DNA from: Rossellomorea aquimaris
Lineage (GTDB): Bacteria > Bacillota > Bacilli > Bacillales > Bacillaceae_B
Direction of reading: 5' to 3'
Assembly: GCF_020171925.1 (NCBI RefSeq)
Contig: NZ_JAIVAR010000002.1
Span: 496,001-560,000, forward strand
DNA: 64,000 bases
The notes under the pieces were generated by a model, which saw only the letters and a list, made by a program, of their open reading frames with translations, was not told where the DNA came from and did not search any database. The position numbers and the translations under genes were made by a program. Positions 25,390-34,070 of the stretch are shown here, in pieces; position 1 is the stretch's first letter; every line of letters starts with the position of its first letter.

Positions 25390-26046
25390 ATGAAGAAACA
25401 ATTTGCCGTCATCGGATTAGGAAGATTTGGAGGGAACCTTGTCCAGGAGCTTGCCGAACTCAATGTGGAAGTGCTGGCAATCGATATCAATCATGAGGTT
25501 GTCCAGAAGTTCCAGGACGTTGCGACTCATGCCGTCCAGGCGAATGCAATGGATGAATCGGTATTGAAATCACTCGGTCTCCGCAACTTCGATCATGTCA
25601 TCGTCTCCTTCGGGGAGAATATCGAAGCGAGTATCCTGACGACGCTGCAGCTAAAGGAAATCGGGGTCAATGAAGTGTGGGTCAAAGCATCGAATGCCTA
25701 CCATCAGAAGGTTCTCGACCGGATCGGGGCGGATAAGGTCATCCATCCCGAGCGTGATATGGCAAGAAGGATCGCCCATCATATCACATCGGAGAAAATC
25801 ATCGATTATATAGAAGTATCAAAGGAACATAGTATCGTCGAGGTGCTGGCCACGAAGAAAGTGGCGGGCAAAAGCTTGTTGGATGTGGATGTCCGTGCGA
25901 AGTACGGATGCAACATCATTGCCATCCACCGCGGCGACGAAGTCATCGTCTCACCATCTGCAGAGGAAGTCATCCAGAAGGAGGATCTCTTGATTGTGAT
26001 TGGTCATAACCGCGATATCAATCGTTTTGAAAAAGAAGGTGTATAA
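25390..26046 (+). CDS. ktrA: Potassium uptake regulatory subunit KtrA
   Basis: KtrA is the cytosolic RCK ring that gates the KtrB channel. The 218-residue protein has the nucleotide-binding motif GLGRFGGNLVQEL near residue 8, an acidic ribose-binding residue at VLAIDIN, and a C-terminal RCK_C/TrkA_C domain (about 135-218) that in other species binds cyclic-di-AMP. ATG 25390 follows TTGGAGG. It is three bases before ktrB. The ydaO riboswitch upstream gives a second layer of cyclic-di-AMP control. Confidence 0.95.
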   Translation: MKKQFAVIGLGRFGGNLVQELAELNVEVLAIDINHEVVQKFQDVATHAVQANAMDESVLKSLGLRNFDHVIVSFGENIEASILTTLQLKEIGVNEVWVKASNAYHQKVLDRIGADKVIHPERDMARRIAHHITSEKIIDYIEVSKEHSIVEVLATKKVAGKSLLDVDVRAKYGCNIIAIHRGDEVIVSPSAEEVIQKEDLLIVIGHNRDINRFEKEGV

Positions 26047-26049
26047 ACG

Positions 26050-27372
26050 ATGAAGGATAAAGTCATTCGATTGAGCCCGCCGCAACTGCTGGTGGTGACG
26101 TTCATCTTTTTCAGTACGCTCGGGATGTTTCTGTTGAAGCTCCCGTTTGCGACAGAGGACGGCATCACGATGCTCGACGCATTGTTCACATCTGTATCGG
26201 CGATGACGGTCACGGGGCTTGTCGTCGTGGACACAGGCAGCGTGTTCACGCTGTTCGGTGAAGTCGTCATCATGATCCTGATCCAAGTGGGCGGACTCGG
26301 CATCATGTCGTTTGCCGGTCTCATCTTCATGATGCTCGGAAAGAAAATCGGCTTCAAGGAACGGCTTCTCCTCCAGCAGGCATTGAATCAAACCTCTGTC
26401 GGGGGAGTCATCAAGCTGGTCAAATATCTCTTCGTCTTCTCGTTCATCGTCGAAGGGACTGCCATGGTGCTACTCGCCTTCAAATGGGTACCTGAATACG
26501 GATGGGGCAGGGGATTATACGTCAGCTTGTTCCATTCCATCTCTGCTTTCAATAATGCAGGCTTTTCCGTCTGGTCGGATAGCTTGATGGGATATGTAGG
26601 GGACCCATTGGTGAATATCGTCATCTCGGCTTTATTCATCATCGGCGGACTCGGGTTCACGGTGCTGGTTGATTTGTACCAGACGAGGTCGTTCAAGAAG
26701 TTCTCACTGCATACGAAGCTGATGGTGTGGGGGACGCTGTTCATCAATATGGCTGCCATGATCCTTATCTTCTTACTTGAATACAACAACCCAGGCACAT
26801 TGGCGCCACTGTCACTGTTCGATAAGCTCCAGGGGGCGTATTTTCAAGCGGTCACCCCAAGGACGGCCGGGTTCAATACGCTTGACTACGGAAGCATGGA
26901 GAGGGATACCCTGCTCCTGACGATCCTGCTCATGTTCATCGGGGCGGGGAGTGCTTCAACGGGAGGCGGGATCAAGCTCACCACATTCCTTGTGATCACG
27001 ATGAGCGCCTTTGCCTTCCTGAAGGAAAAAAGGGAGATCCGGGTATTCCACCGCACCATCGATGAGAAGCATATCTTTAAAGCGCTTGCCGTGTCGATGA
27101 TGAGTATCTTTCTCATCTTTCTCTCGTTGCTCATCATGAATAATTCGGAAAAAGGGGCTTCATTCCTTTCGATCCTCTTTGAAGTCGTCTCGGCATTCGG
27201 AACCGTCGGCCTCTCGATGGGCATCACCGGCACGTTGACCGATATCGGAAAAAGTGTGCTCATCGTCGTCATGTTCATCGGGAAGCTGGGACCACTCACG
27301 CTGGCTTTCTCCCTATCCCGCCCGGATAAGGAGAAAATTCGTTACCCGAAGGAAGATATATTGACAGGATGA
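26050..27372 (+). CDS. ktrB: Potassium uptake channel subunit KtrB (TrkH family)
   Basis: The 440-residue membrane protein has the fourfold M1-P-M2 repeat of Trk/Ktr transporters; selectivity-filter regions are seen as SAMTVTGL, FNNAGFS, PRTAGFNT and SAFGTVGLS, each with the key glycine. It moves K+ together with KtrA, usually with Na+ dependence. It starts three bases after ktrA ends and is closed by a terminator. The KtrB name, rather than KtrD, is based on being co-transcribed with ktrA. Confidence 0.94.
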   Translation: MKDKVIRLSPPQLLVVTFIFFSTLGMFLLKLPFATEDGITMLDALFTSVSAMTVTGLVVVDTGSVFTLFGEVVIMILIQVGGLGIMSFAGLIFMMLGKKIGFKERLLLQQALNQTSVGGVIKLVKYLFVFSFIVEGTAMVLLAFKWVPEYGWGRGLYVSLFHSISAFNNAGFSVWSDSLMGYVGDPLVNIVISALFIIGGLGFTVLVDLYQTRSFKKFSLHTKLMVWGTLFINMAAMILIFLLEYNNPGTLAPLSLFDKLQGAYFQAVTPRTAGFNTLDYGSMERDTLLLTILLMFIGAGSASTGGGIKLTTFLVITMSAFAFLKEKREIRVFHRTIDEKHIFKALAVSMMSIFLIFLSLLIMNNSEKGASFLSILFEVVSAFGTVGLSMGITGTLTDIGKSVLIVVMFIGKLGPLTLAFSLSRPDKEKIRYPKEDILTG

Positions 27373-27375
27373 ACA

Positions 27376-27411
27376 AAACCTGTGCCTACTTGCGGCACAG
27401 GTTTATTTTTT
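27376..27411 (+). terminator. Terminator after ktrB
   Basis: AAACCTGTGCC and GGCACAGGTTT form a stem followed by ATTTTTTT. It also separates the converging lipoprotein gene. Confidence 0.9.
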
Positions 27412-27413
27412 TA

Positions 27414-28028
27414 CTAATATGGCCTTGCGTCTTTCTGCTCGGGCTTGAGGTTCCATTTACCCATATAGTAGCCGGGTTCATCCACGTTGTTAAGAGGGGC
27501 GTACAGTGCAATGCCTCTATATGAAGTCCCGTCCACCTCATACTCCGAAAGGCCTTCGCTCTTCCCGATGTTTTCCCCCGTTTCCCCATATGTTTCTTTT
27601 ACTTGAGGAGGCTGCTGTTCCGGCCTGAATTGGGTGGAGATCTGGTATTGTTTCTCGGGATCCCTTTGTAAAACGATCAGGTATGTGCCGTCTTCCGCGA
27701 CTTCGCCAGTATCCCCGATTTTCGTATCGGGAAGGGGATCGACGCTTCCGTTCGTGACGTTCAAGGGGTCTGTTCCCTCAGGAAATTGTGTTAATGAAAC
27801 TTCAATGACCGCTCCTTCAGGAAGATTTGTTTCGCCTCGGAAAACAATCTTCCGTTTGTCATATTGGACATATGCCTGTATGTCGATCGGCTCAATTCCT
27901 GCTGCAGGGATATCGGCTTGTGGTTTCGCATCCGCTGCTTCAAGCGGCGGATTCACCCAGATGACGCGGCACCCCGACAGTAGGAGGAGGACGCTGACGA
28001 GAGCGGCCAACACTTTCAGCTTACCCAT
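27414..28028 (-). CDS. Lipoprotein of unknown function, downstream of permease pair B
   Basis: A lipobox LLSGC (Cys20) marks a 204-residue anchored lipoprotein. The body is rich in Pro, Gly and acidic residues and resembles a single beta-sandwich; IVFRGETNLPEGAVIEVSLTQ is the kind of segment seen in lipoprotein domains that bind envelope proteins. I recognise no family. Its start overlaps the end of permease B2 by eight bases, so it is co-translated with the permeases. It is too short to be an Opp-type substrate-binding protein. Confidence 0.8.
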   Translation of the reverse strand: MGKLKVLAALVSVLLLLSGCRVIWVNPPLEAADAKPQADIPAAGIEPIDIQAYVQYDKRKIVFRGETNLPEGAVIEVSLTQFPEGTDPLNVTNGSVDPLPDTKIGDTGEVAEDGTYLIVLQRDPEKQYQISTQFRPEQQPPQVKETYGETGENIGKSEGLSEYEVDGTSYRGIALYAPLNNVDEPGYYMGKWNLKPEQKDARPY

Positions 28029-29061
28029 GAAGATCCCTCCTTTTCCCCGTTTGCATGAACTGGAAATGCTCCTTGCCGACGTTAGTCTGTGCCCGAGACT
28101 CCGTGTTCACCTTGCTGCGCTTCTTCTTACGGACAGCTTCCCCTTCAATTAAGACACTTCTCAGCACTGAACTGATCACATTCACACAGTAAATCGAAAC
28201 GGCAAAGAACAAGAGCGGTGCTAACAGGAGAAGAGGCTTGTTGAAAATCTGCTGGATGTTGATGCTCATCGTCGCAGCCCATTCATTCGTGACCGAGAAA
28301 TACTCCGGGATGGTTTCCAAGATCCCGAAATTGACCATCATCAGGCCACCCAGGGTGATGTGCAAGATCCCAAGCTGGACCAGAAGCAAAAGCGTCTGGG
28401 AAAGCTGCTCGGAAAATAGGACGATCGATTGGCGGCTGAATTGGGGCCAGAGGTGCTTCCGGATCAGATGGAACCTGGTGGCACCCATCGTCCTCGACAC
28501 CGAGATGAAATCCTGCCTCAGGAAATCATTCATCCCCTGCCCGACATACATGCCGAGTGAAGGGAAGACGATCAACGAAATGACGATCACTTCAATGATC
28601 AAAAATTGAAATGAAGAGAGTGCTCCGCCGACAAATGCCTGCTGTAGCGGAAATAGCAGGATGTAGACGACAATGGCGAGCGGGATGAAGTTGAATGTAT
28701 CCAATATTCCTTTGCTACCTTTCCTGATCCAGCGTGGAAGGAAGGCGTACAGGATCCCAAGGGTGAAGCCCCCTGCCATTCGAAGTAAGGCGATGACAAT
28801 CGCCGAAATCAGTGTGTATTTTGCGCCAGCAACAAGGATCACGAACAAATTCCTTCCCAGTTTGTCACTTCCGAGCGGTGGCATCTCAGAGATGCTGTAG
28901 GGAGGTGCTGCAATGACTTTTCCGGTTTCTTCATCGGTCATATAGGACGGACCTGATTCCTGGAAATCAGGGATGAAGACAGGGACGAGAAAGCTTCCGA
29001 TGATCAATGAAATCAACAGTAAGAAAGGGATCCAAAACCGTATGGACTTCAGTACTCTCAT
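28021..29061 (-). CDS. OppC-like ABC transporter permease, pair B subunit 2
   Basis: The 346-residue protein mirrors the one at 17184-18215. It has one N-terminal span, an extracytoplasmic part with GSDKLGRNLFVILVAGAKYT, then five spans with an EAA-like loop ending RHLIRKHLWPQF-like (SRTMGATRFHLIRKHLWPQF in full). The last 40 residues are basic and probably cytoplasmic. It overlaps permease B1 by four bases and the lipoprotein by eight. No ATPase is near. Confidence 0.85.
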   Translation of the reverse strand: MRVLKSIRFWIPFLLLISLIIGSFLVPVFIPDFQESGPSYMTDEETGKVIAAPPYSISEMPPLGSDKLGRNLFVILVAGAKYTLISAIVIALLRMAGGFTLGILYAFLPRWIRKGSKGILDTFNFIPLAIVVYILLFPLQQAFVGGALSSFQFLIIEVIVISLIVFPSLGMYVGQGMNDFLRQDFISVSRTMGATRFHLIRKHLWPQFSRQSIVLFSEQLSQTLLLLVQLGILHITLGGLMMVNFGILETIPEYFSVTNEWAATMSINIQQIFNKPLLLLAPLLFFAVSIYCVNVISSVLRSVLIEGEAVRKKKRSKVNTESRAQTNVGKEHFQFMQTGKRRDLHG

Positions 29062-29945
29062 GCTTCTACCTCCCCGGCACCAATCGTTTTCGTCAGCAAA
29101 AGCTGCCCCGCACTGAATACGATGAAGAATGGGATGTAAATCATGAGCATCCCGATGAAAAAGGCACTCGGCTTGCTGGTGGCAACCGACAACAAGGCGA
29201 CCATGAAGCCGTTGATATTAAAAAGGATTTCGATGATCAATAGATTCGAAAGCATCATTAGAAAGATCGGCTTGATATGATAATAGAAGCTGATCCAAAC
29301 ATTCCGGAATAGGTGGACCCATACCGTATAGGCCTTGGAGAAACCTTTTGAGAAAGAGAATTCCACATAGGGCTTGTCCCCTTCTTCCCTGAGCTGAAAC
29401 AGGAAATTCTTCACTAGGAATGCGATCGGCATGATGGCGAGGCATACGATGGGAAGGACATAAATCTTTTCTTCTCCTATTTTATAAATATCAAGGAACA
29501 GGATATTGGTTTTCTTGAACAGCCAGATGATCAACAATTGCAGCAGCACCACGACCAGGACATCAGGCAGGGAGTCAAGGAGATCCAGCACCTTTAGGAA
29601 TGTCCGCCGGGCACGGCGAGGGAGCAGCATGGACATATAGCTTATGAACGCCGAGCTGACGATGCTGATCAGGAACGCCGTAAGTAAGAGGACGAGCGAA
29701 TAGCCGAACAGCTGCAGTAGCATCGGGAAGATCGGATACGCTTTTCCGTTCGCTTCAAGGGTGATGAAGATCGACTGTGGATGGAGCATATCATAGGAAA
29801 CTCCTTTCAATGAGTCGATATAGTTGGCCATGTGGATGATCAACTCATGATCATAGGCGAGCAGGGAAGCTGCCCCACTGAAAAGGAACAGGCCGATGCA
29901 GGTCAATGTAAACTGGACCGGCAGCCACAAAAGTTGATTTCTCAA
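29058..29945 (-). CDS. OppB-like ABC transporter permease, pair B subunit 1
   Basis: The 295-residue protein starts with TTG at 29945, eight bases after AAAGGGGG on the minus strand. Segments DSLPDVLVVVLLQL and EEKIYVLPI match the permease at 16315-17187 nearly residue for residue, while the rest is well diverged. It has about six spans and an extracytoplasmic loop at residues 35-70. It is the first gene of a three-gene unit with permease B2 and a lipoprotein. Confidence 0.85.
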   Translation of the reverse strand: MRNQLLWLPVQFTLTCIGLFLFSGAASLLAYDHELIIHMANYIDSLKGVSYDMLHPQSIFITLEANGKAYPIFPMLLQLFGYSLVLLLTAFLISIVSSAFISYMSMLLPRRARRTFLKVLDLLDSLPDVLVVVLLQLLIIWLFKKTNILFLDIYKIGEEKIYVLPIVCLAIMPIAFLVKNFLFQLREEGDKPYVEFSFSKGFSKAYTVWVHLFRNVWISFYYHIKPIFLMMLSNLLIIEILFNINGFMVALLSVATSKPSAFFIGMLMIYIPFFIVFSAGQLLLTKTIGAGEVEA

Positions 29946-30069
29946 GGTATTTTCCCCCTTTTTCTATAAACCTTGATGACAATGCGATTACAAATATTTC
30001 AGAATATTTACCCATCTAACTATAACACTTCCATAAAATCCCTTCAAGAGAGTGACAAAGTCCCGCGCG

Positions 30070-30113
30070 AAGGTACGTCCCTCATCGCTTTAAAGCGATG
30101 AGGGACGTACCTT
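30070..30113. repeat. Perfect 44-base palindrome, GAGGGACGTACC family
   Basis: AAGGTACGTCCCTCATCGCTTT is followed directly by its exact complement, with no loop. It sits between the start of permease B1 and the serC promoter. The outer 14 bases match the copies at 5270 and 33986; the inner part differs. The remaining bases of 29946-30207 show nothing else. Confidence 0.9.
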
Positions 30114-30207
30114 TGTTGAAATTTTAAAACTTAAAGGAAGGACACGGTGGATTTGGAAAGGGAAAGCAAAGGGGGATGTTAAGCGTTTACATGTCGGGTG
30201 GTGGAGA

Positions 30208-30236
30208 TTGACGAAATGTGCGCCGTTCACTATAAT
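30208..30236 (+). promoter_or_regulatory. SigA promoter of serC
   Basis: TTGACG at 30208-30213 and TATAAT at 30231-30236, 17 bases apart. About 17 bases before the -35 lies GTTAAGCGTTTACA (30178-30191), which matches 12 of 14 positions of a CcpA cre site; that is weak evidence. Confidence 0.8.
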
Positions 30237-30276
30237 TTGTTAAAAATTCTGAACTTTCTAAAGGGTGGTGTTAAGG

Positions 30277-31353
30277 ATGAATAAGGTTTACAACTTTTCG
30301 GCCGGACCGGCTGTGTTGCCGAAACCGGTTCTTCAGAAGGTGCAGCAGGAATTGCTTGATTATGAAGACACCGGCATGTCCGTGATGGAACTCAGCCATC
30401 GTTCCCTGCCGTTCCAAGGGATCATCGACGACGCAGAGGCACTCCTCAGGGATTTGTTATCCATCCCGGATAATTATCATGTTATATTCATGCAAGGCGG
30501 GGCGTCGCTGCAATTTTCGATGATTCCCCTCAATCTGCTCGAGGCTGGCGGCACGGCCGACTATATTGTCACTGGAAGCTGGTCCAAGAAGGCAGTGAAA
30601 GAAGCGGAAAAGACGGGGAACGTCAACATCCTCAAGGCTGATGATCTCACTAGCCCGATCCCTTCCTATTCAAGGACGGATTTCTCTGAAAACGCCAGGT
30701 ATGTACATATCACTTCGAATAATACAATAGAAGGAACACGATATCGTGACTATCCCGACACCGGGGATATCCCGCTGATTGCGGACATGTCATCGCATAT
30801 CCTATCCGAGCGTCTCGATGTCTCGAAGTTCGGTCTGATCTATGCCGGTGCCCAGAAGAACCTCGGCCCTTCAGGGGTGACCGTTGCCATCGTGCGAGAA
30901 GATCTCGTTGGGGAAGCACCTGCCCATTGTCCATCACTATTGGATTACGGCACGTATGTGAAACACGGTTCATTGTTCAACACCCCGCCTACATTCTCGA
31001 TTTATGTACTGAAACTGGTGCTTCAGTGGGTGAAGGAAAATGGTGGCGTAGAAGGAATGGAAGAACGCAATAAAGAAAAGGCGGACCATCTCTATTCTTA
31101 TATCGATCAATCGAACTTGTTCGACAATCCCGTTTGTATGGAAAATCGGTCACTGATGAACATCCCGTTCACGACGAATGATGACGCCTTGAATGCCAAA
31201 TTTTTAAAAGAAGCAGGGAATTCCGGTTTTCATTTCCTGAAAGGACACCGATCCGTCGGCGGCATGCGCGCTAGTTTGTATAACGCCATGGAGCCATCAG
31301 GCGTGGAAGCACTAGTCGAATTCATGAAGGATTTTGAACGCCGGCATTTTTAA
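30277..31353 (+). CDS. serC: Phosphoserine aminotransferase
   Basis: SerC converts 3-phosphohydroxypyruvate to phosphoserine with glutamate, using PLP. The 358-residue protein opens with NFSAGPAVLP, has the substrate-binding segment MELSHRS, and the PLP lysine Lys194 in YAGAQKNLGPSG. The C-terminal GHRSVGGMRASLYNA is a family signature. ATG 30277 follows AAAGGGTGG; a GTG at 30265 falls inside that site. It lies 89 bases before a phosphoglycerate dehydrogenase-like gene, the preceding step of the serine pathway. Confidence 0.95.
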   Translation: MNKVYNFSAGPAVLPKPVLQKVQQELLDYEDTGMSVMELSHRSLPFQGIIDDAEALLRDLLSIPDNYHVIFMQGGASLQFSMIPLNLLEAGGTADYIVTGSWSKKAVKEAEKTGNVNILKADDLTSPIPSYSRTDFSENARYVHITSNNTIEGTRYRDYPDTGDIPLIADMSSHILSERLDVSKFGLIYAGAQKNLGPSGVTVAIVREDLVGEAPAHCPSLLDYGTYVKHGSLFNTPPTFSIYVLKLVLQWVKENGGVEGMEERNKEKADHLYSYIDQSNLFDNPVCMENRSLMNIPFTTNDDALNAKFLKEAGNSGFHFLKGHRSVGGMRASLYNAMEPSGVEALVEFMKDFERRHF

Positions 31354-31442
31354 AAGGATGTACTTATTCTTATAGATGAAAGACCGTCATGAACTTTCTG
31401 CCCGATCGACTTTTGAACATACTGTACTTAAGGAGGATCTAC

Positions 31443-32615
31443 ATGATTTCAATCAATACGTACAATGCAATCGCCAAACGTGGCCTCTCACTGATCGAGG
31501 ACGACATCAATTATCACCTGAATGGAGAGGGAGATCCCGATGGACTTCTTGTGCGCTCCAAAAATCTGCATGACTTTTCATTCCCCCCTTCCCTTAAAGC
31601 GATTGCCCGGGCTGGGGCCGGCGTCAATAATATCCCGGTTGATGACTGTACCGAGAAAGGGATTGTTGTCTTCAACACACCTGGCGCTAATGCCAATGCG
31701 GTCAAAGAACTTGTCCTGGCGAACCTGATAGCGGCGTCACGGAACCTCTATTCCGCTGTTGGCTGGGCACAGACCCTTCGGAACGAAGAAGATGTATCCA
31801 CTCTTGTGGAAGCTGGGAAAAAGGAGTTTGTCGGCAGGGAAATCAAGGGGAAAAAGCTAGGGGTGGTCGGCCTTGGCGCGATCGGTGTCCTCGTTGCAAA
31901 CGATGCACTGGCACTAGGGATGGACGTTGTCGCCTATGATCCATTCATTTCCGTCGATGCCGCTTGGAGACTATCGCAGGATGTCAAAAGGGCGCATAAC
32001 ATCGAGGATGTATGGGCGCAATGCGATTTCATCACATTCCATATGCCGCTTACGGATCAGACGAAGCACTTTGTGAATAATGACGGCTTCAGGCGCATGA
32101 AAAAGGGCATCACCCTCTTGAATTTCTCGAGGGGCGAACTTGTGGAGGAAAGCGCGCTCGGAGAAGCATTGAAGTCAGGAATCGTCAAAAAATATGTCAC
32201 GGACTTCCCGAATGAAAGAGTATTGAAATACGATCATGTCATCCCGGTCCCTCATCTTGGCGCCTCGACCGTGGAATCGGAGGAAAACTGTGCCGTCATG
32301 GCGACGAAACAGCTGAAAACCTATCTTGAGACGGGGAACATCAAACATGCCGTCAATCTCCCTGACGTCGAGCTTCCATACAGTGGGAAGATGAGGGTGA
32401 CCGTGATGCATAAGAACATCCCGAATATGGTCGGAGGCATCACGACGATTCTTTCAGGCTACGCGGTCAATATCGCCGACATGATCAACCGGAGCAAGAA
32501 CACATGGGCCTATACGATGATCGACCTGGATCAGGAACTTTCCCCGTCTGATCAGAATGATGTGAAGGCAAAATTGAAAGCCATCGACGGCGTCGTGTCC
32601 GTCCGCCTGATTTAA
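31443..32615 (+). CDS. 3-phosphoglycerate dehydrogenase family protein, short form
   Basis: This NAD-dependent enzyme probably oxidises 3-phosphoglycerate to phosphohydroxypyruvate, the substrate of SerC. The 390-residue protein has the dehydrogenase core with VVGLGAIGVLVAN as dinucleotide motif, the ARG-type residue in NFSRGELVEE, and PHLGASTVESEENC around the catalytic His. A C-terminal ACT domain (from about residue 315) suggests serine feedback. It lacks the intervening domain of the 525-residue B. subtilis SerA. ATG 31443 follows AAGGAGGA. The missing serine phosphatase is not in the window. Confidence 0.9.
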   Translation: MISINTYNAIAKRGLSLIEDDINYHLNGEGDPDGLLVRSKNLHDFSFPPSLKAIARAGAGVNNIPVDDCTEKGIVVFNTPGANANAVKELVLANLIAASRNLYSAVGWAQTLRNEEDVSTLVEAGKKEFVGREIKGKKLGVVGLGAIGVLVANDALALGMDVVAYDPFISVDAAWRLSQDVKRAHNIEDVWAQCDFITFHMPLTDQTKHFVNNDGFRRMKKGITLLNFSRGELVEESALGEALKSGIVKKYVTDFPNERVLKYDHVIPVPHLGASTVESEENCAVMATKQLKTYLETGNIKHAVNLPDVELPYSGKMRVTVMHKNIPNMVGGITTILSGYAVNIADMINRSKNTWAYTMIDLDQELSPSDQNDVKAKLKAIDGVVSVRLI

Positions 32616-32661
32616 GGTGAGCAGCAAATGCTGCCCTGAATCAGTGAATCTTTGACTAGAA

Positions 32662-32711
32662 CTCCCTTAACCCGAGAACAATGTGTAATGGATATACTCG
32701 GATTAAGGGAG
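32662..32711 (+). other. Intergenic hairpin after the serA-like gene
   Basis: CTCCCTTAACCCGAG and CTCGGATTAAGGGAG form a 15-base stem with one mismatch and a 20-base loop. The following sequence is only modestly T-rich, so it may be a weak terminator or processing site. Confidence 0.6.
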
Positions 32712-32819
32712 GTTTCTATCTCTCCTATGATCAGGCTCACATGGAAGAATAGATTGTTTCTTCCTTTGTGAAAATGGGTAGGGGCATTTTTGGACAAGTA
32801 GAGAGGAGGACACACAGCA

Positions 32820-33458
32820 ATGGGAATTCATCACTATTTCAAAAGTCTGTCGGACTTGGAGACGCTGGTGCGCTGTCCGGGGCGATTCAAATATCATGAA
32901 CACAATGTAGCAAGCCATTCCTTCAAAGTCACGAAGATCGCTCAGTTCCTTGGGACGGTCGAGGAACAGGATGGACAAGAGGTCGACTGGAAATCACTAT
33001 ATGAGAAGTCGATCAACCATGACTATGCCGAACTTTTCACGGGGGATATCAAAACACCGGTGAAATATGCTTCCGCCGAACTGCGCGAACTGTTCAGCCA
33101 AGTGGAGGATGAGATGGTCAAAAAATTCATCTCAAACGAAATTCCGCCGGAGTTCCAAGCGGTGTATAGAGAGCGGTTCAAAGAAGGGAAGGATGGTTCG
33201 CTTGAAGGCAGGATCCTGTCGGTTGCCGATAAAATCGACCTCCTTTATGAATCATTCGGTGAGATTCAAAAAGGGAATCCGGAACCACTCTTCATGGAAA
33301 TTTATCAAGAGGCGCTGTCGACGATCGTCAAATTCAAAGATCTGAAGTGCGTGCAATACTTCCTCGAATTCATCTTGCCGGATATGCTCTCGGAGAAGTT
33401 CATCCCCCACAGCGAATTGAAGGAGCGGACAGAGCGCTTGATCCGGGACGGTGGATAA
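32820..33458 (+). CDS. HD-domain phosphohydrolase, YfbR-like nucleotidase
   Basis: The 212-residue protein has the metal-binding HD arrangement: HNVASHSF (His33), NHDYAELFTGDIKTPVKY (His67, Asp68) and a late Asp in SVADKIDLLYE. The stretch after the HD pair closely follows the YfbR group, which dephosphorylates deoxynucleoside monophosphates; the substrate here is inferred. ATG 32820 follows GAGAGGAGGACAC. It is separated from the serA-like gene by a hairpin and lies 73 bases before csbA. Confidence 0.85.
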   Translation: MGIHHYFKSLSDLETLVRCPGRFKYHEHNVASHSFKVTKIAQFLGTVEEQDGQEVDWKSLYEKSINHDYAELFTGDIKTPVKYASAELRELFSQVEDEMVKKFISNEIPPEFQAVYRERFKEGKDGSLEGRILSVADKIDLLYESFGEIQKGNPEPLFMEIYQEALSTIVKFKDLKCVQYFLEFILPDMLSEKFIPHSELKERTERLIRDGG

Positions 33459-33531
33459 AGAGAAAATCCTTTCCTCCAGGCAACTTATTCGTTAAAATAT
33501 GGGTATTCGTTTCATTGGAGGAGAGTCGAAC

Positions 33532-33762
33532 GTGTCGAAATTCATTCTTGGAATCTTCCTGCCTGGATTGCTTGTGATCCTGTTTACAAGGGTCACCTAC
33601 AATCATATTGTCGGACTCATATTGACCGTAGCGCTGATTGCCGCTTCCGTCTCAAAAGGATACACCGATTCATGGTGGCTGATCGTGGTCGATGCCGCAT
33701 CACTGACCGTCGGATTCTGGTACAGCAATCAGATGATGAACAAAGCAAAGAAAAAAGCCTGA
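33532..33762 (+). CDS. csbA: CsbA family small membrane protein (DUF2198)
   Basis: The 76-residue protein has two or three membrane spans and the LVILFTRVTYNH signature of CsbA, with the same length as in B. subtilis, where csbA is SigB-controlled and sits just before uvrB as here. Its function is unknown. GTG 33532 follows TTGGAGGAGAG. A GGGTAT at 33501-33506 could be a SigB -10, but the matching -35 is poor. Confidence 0.9.
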   Translation: MSKFILGIFLPGLLVILFTRVTYNHIVGLILTVALIAASVSKGYTDSWWLIVVDAASLTVGFWYSNQMMNKAKKKA

Positions 33763-33796
33763 ACACTGTGGATAATAGCAGTGTCCAGGCTTTTTT
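33751..33796 (+). terminator. Terminator overlapping the end of csbA
   Basis: AAAAAAGCCTG-A-ACACTG pairs with CAGTGT-C-CAGGCTTTTTT. The 5' arm is made from the last codons of csbA, and the loop contains a DnaA box. Confidence 0.88.
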
Positions 33797-34053
33797 GTCT
33801 GTGGATTTGTGGATAATTTATCAGAATTATGAGTAAACTCTTAAAAATCACCGGTTATTCACAATCTGAATGCGCATTCATACACATTATTCACAGTTTA
33901 TGAATAAATTTGTGGATAAACTTAAATCTTTTCCACAATCAAATAAAAGTTACCCACAAACTTATTCACAGCCTGTGTGTATATGAAGGTACGTCCCCCG
34001 ATGCATCATCGCATTAACGCGATGAGGGACGTACCTTTCACGTGTTATCCACA
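33767..34053. promoter_or_regulatory. DnaA-box cluster upstream of uvrB
   Basis: Seven exact TTATNCACA boxes occur in 287 bases: reverse orientation at 33767, 33808 and 33911; forward at 33855, 33887, 33962 and 34045. Two further boxes with one mismatch are at 33929 (TTTTCCACA) and 33950 (TTACCCACA). The region is AT-rich and has no gene. No dnaA or dnaN is near, so it is not the usual origin. Confidence 0.88.
33986..34037. repeat. GAGGGACGTACC-family palindrome inside the DnaA-box cluster
   Basis: AAGGTACGTCCC and GGGACGTACCTT flank a 28-base interior that is only partly self-complementary. It lies between the sixth and seventh DnaA boxes, as though inserted there. Confidence 0.8.
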
Positions 34054-34070
34054 TTAACGAATTACTGGAA

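Noticed and set aside
33481..33506. SigB promoter of csbA
   Set aside because: GGGTAT is present at a fitting distance from the start, but the -35 positions (CAACTT or nearby) do not match GTTTAA. Known control in B. subtilis is suggestive only.
33767..34053. Chromosomal replication origin (oriC)
   Set aside because: DnaA boxes are dense, but dnaA, dnaN, rpmH and an obvious DNA-unwinding element with DnaA-trios are absent, and the synteny is that of the csbA-uvrB region.
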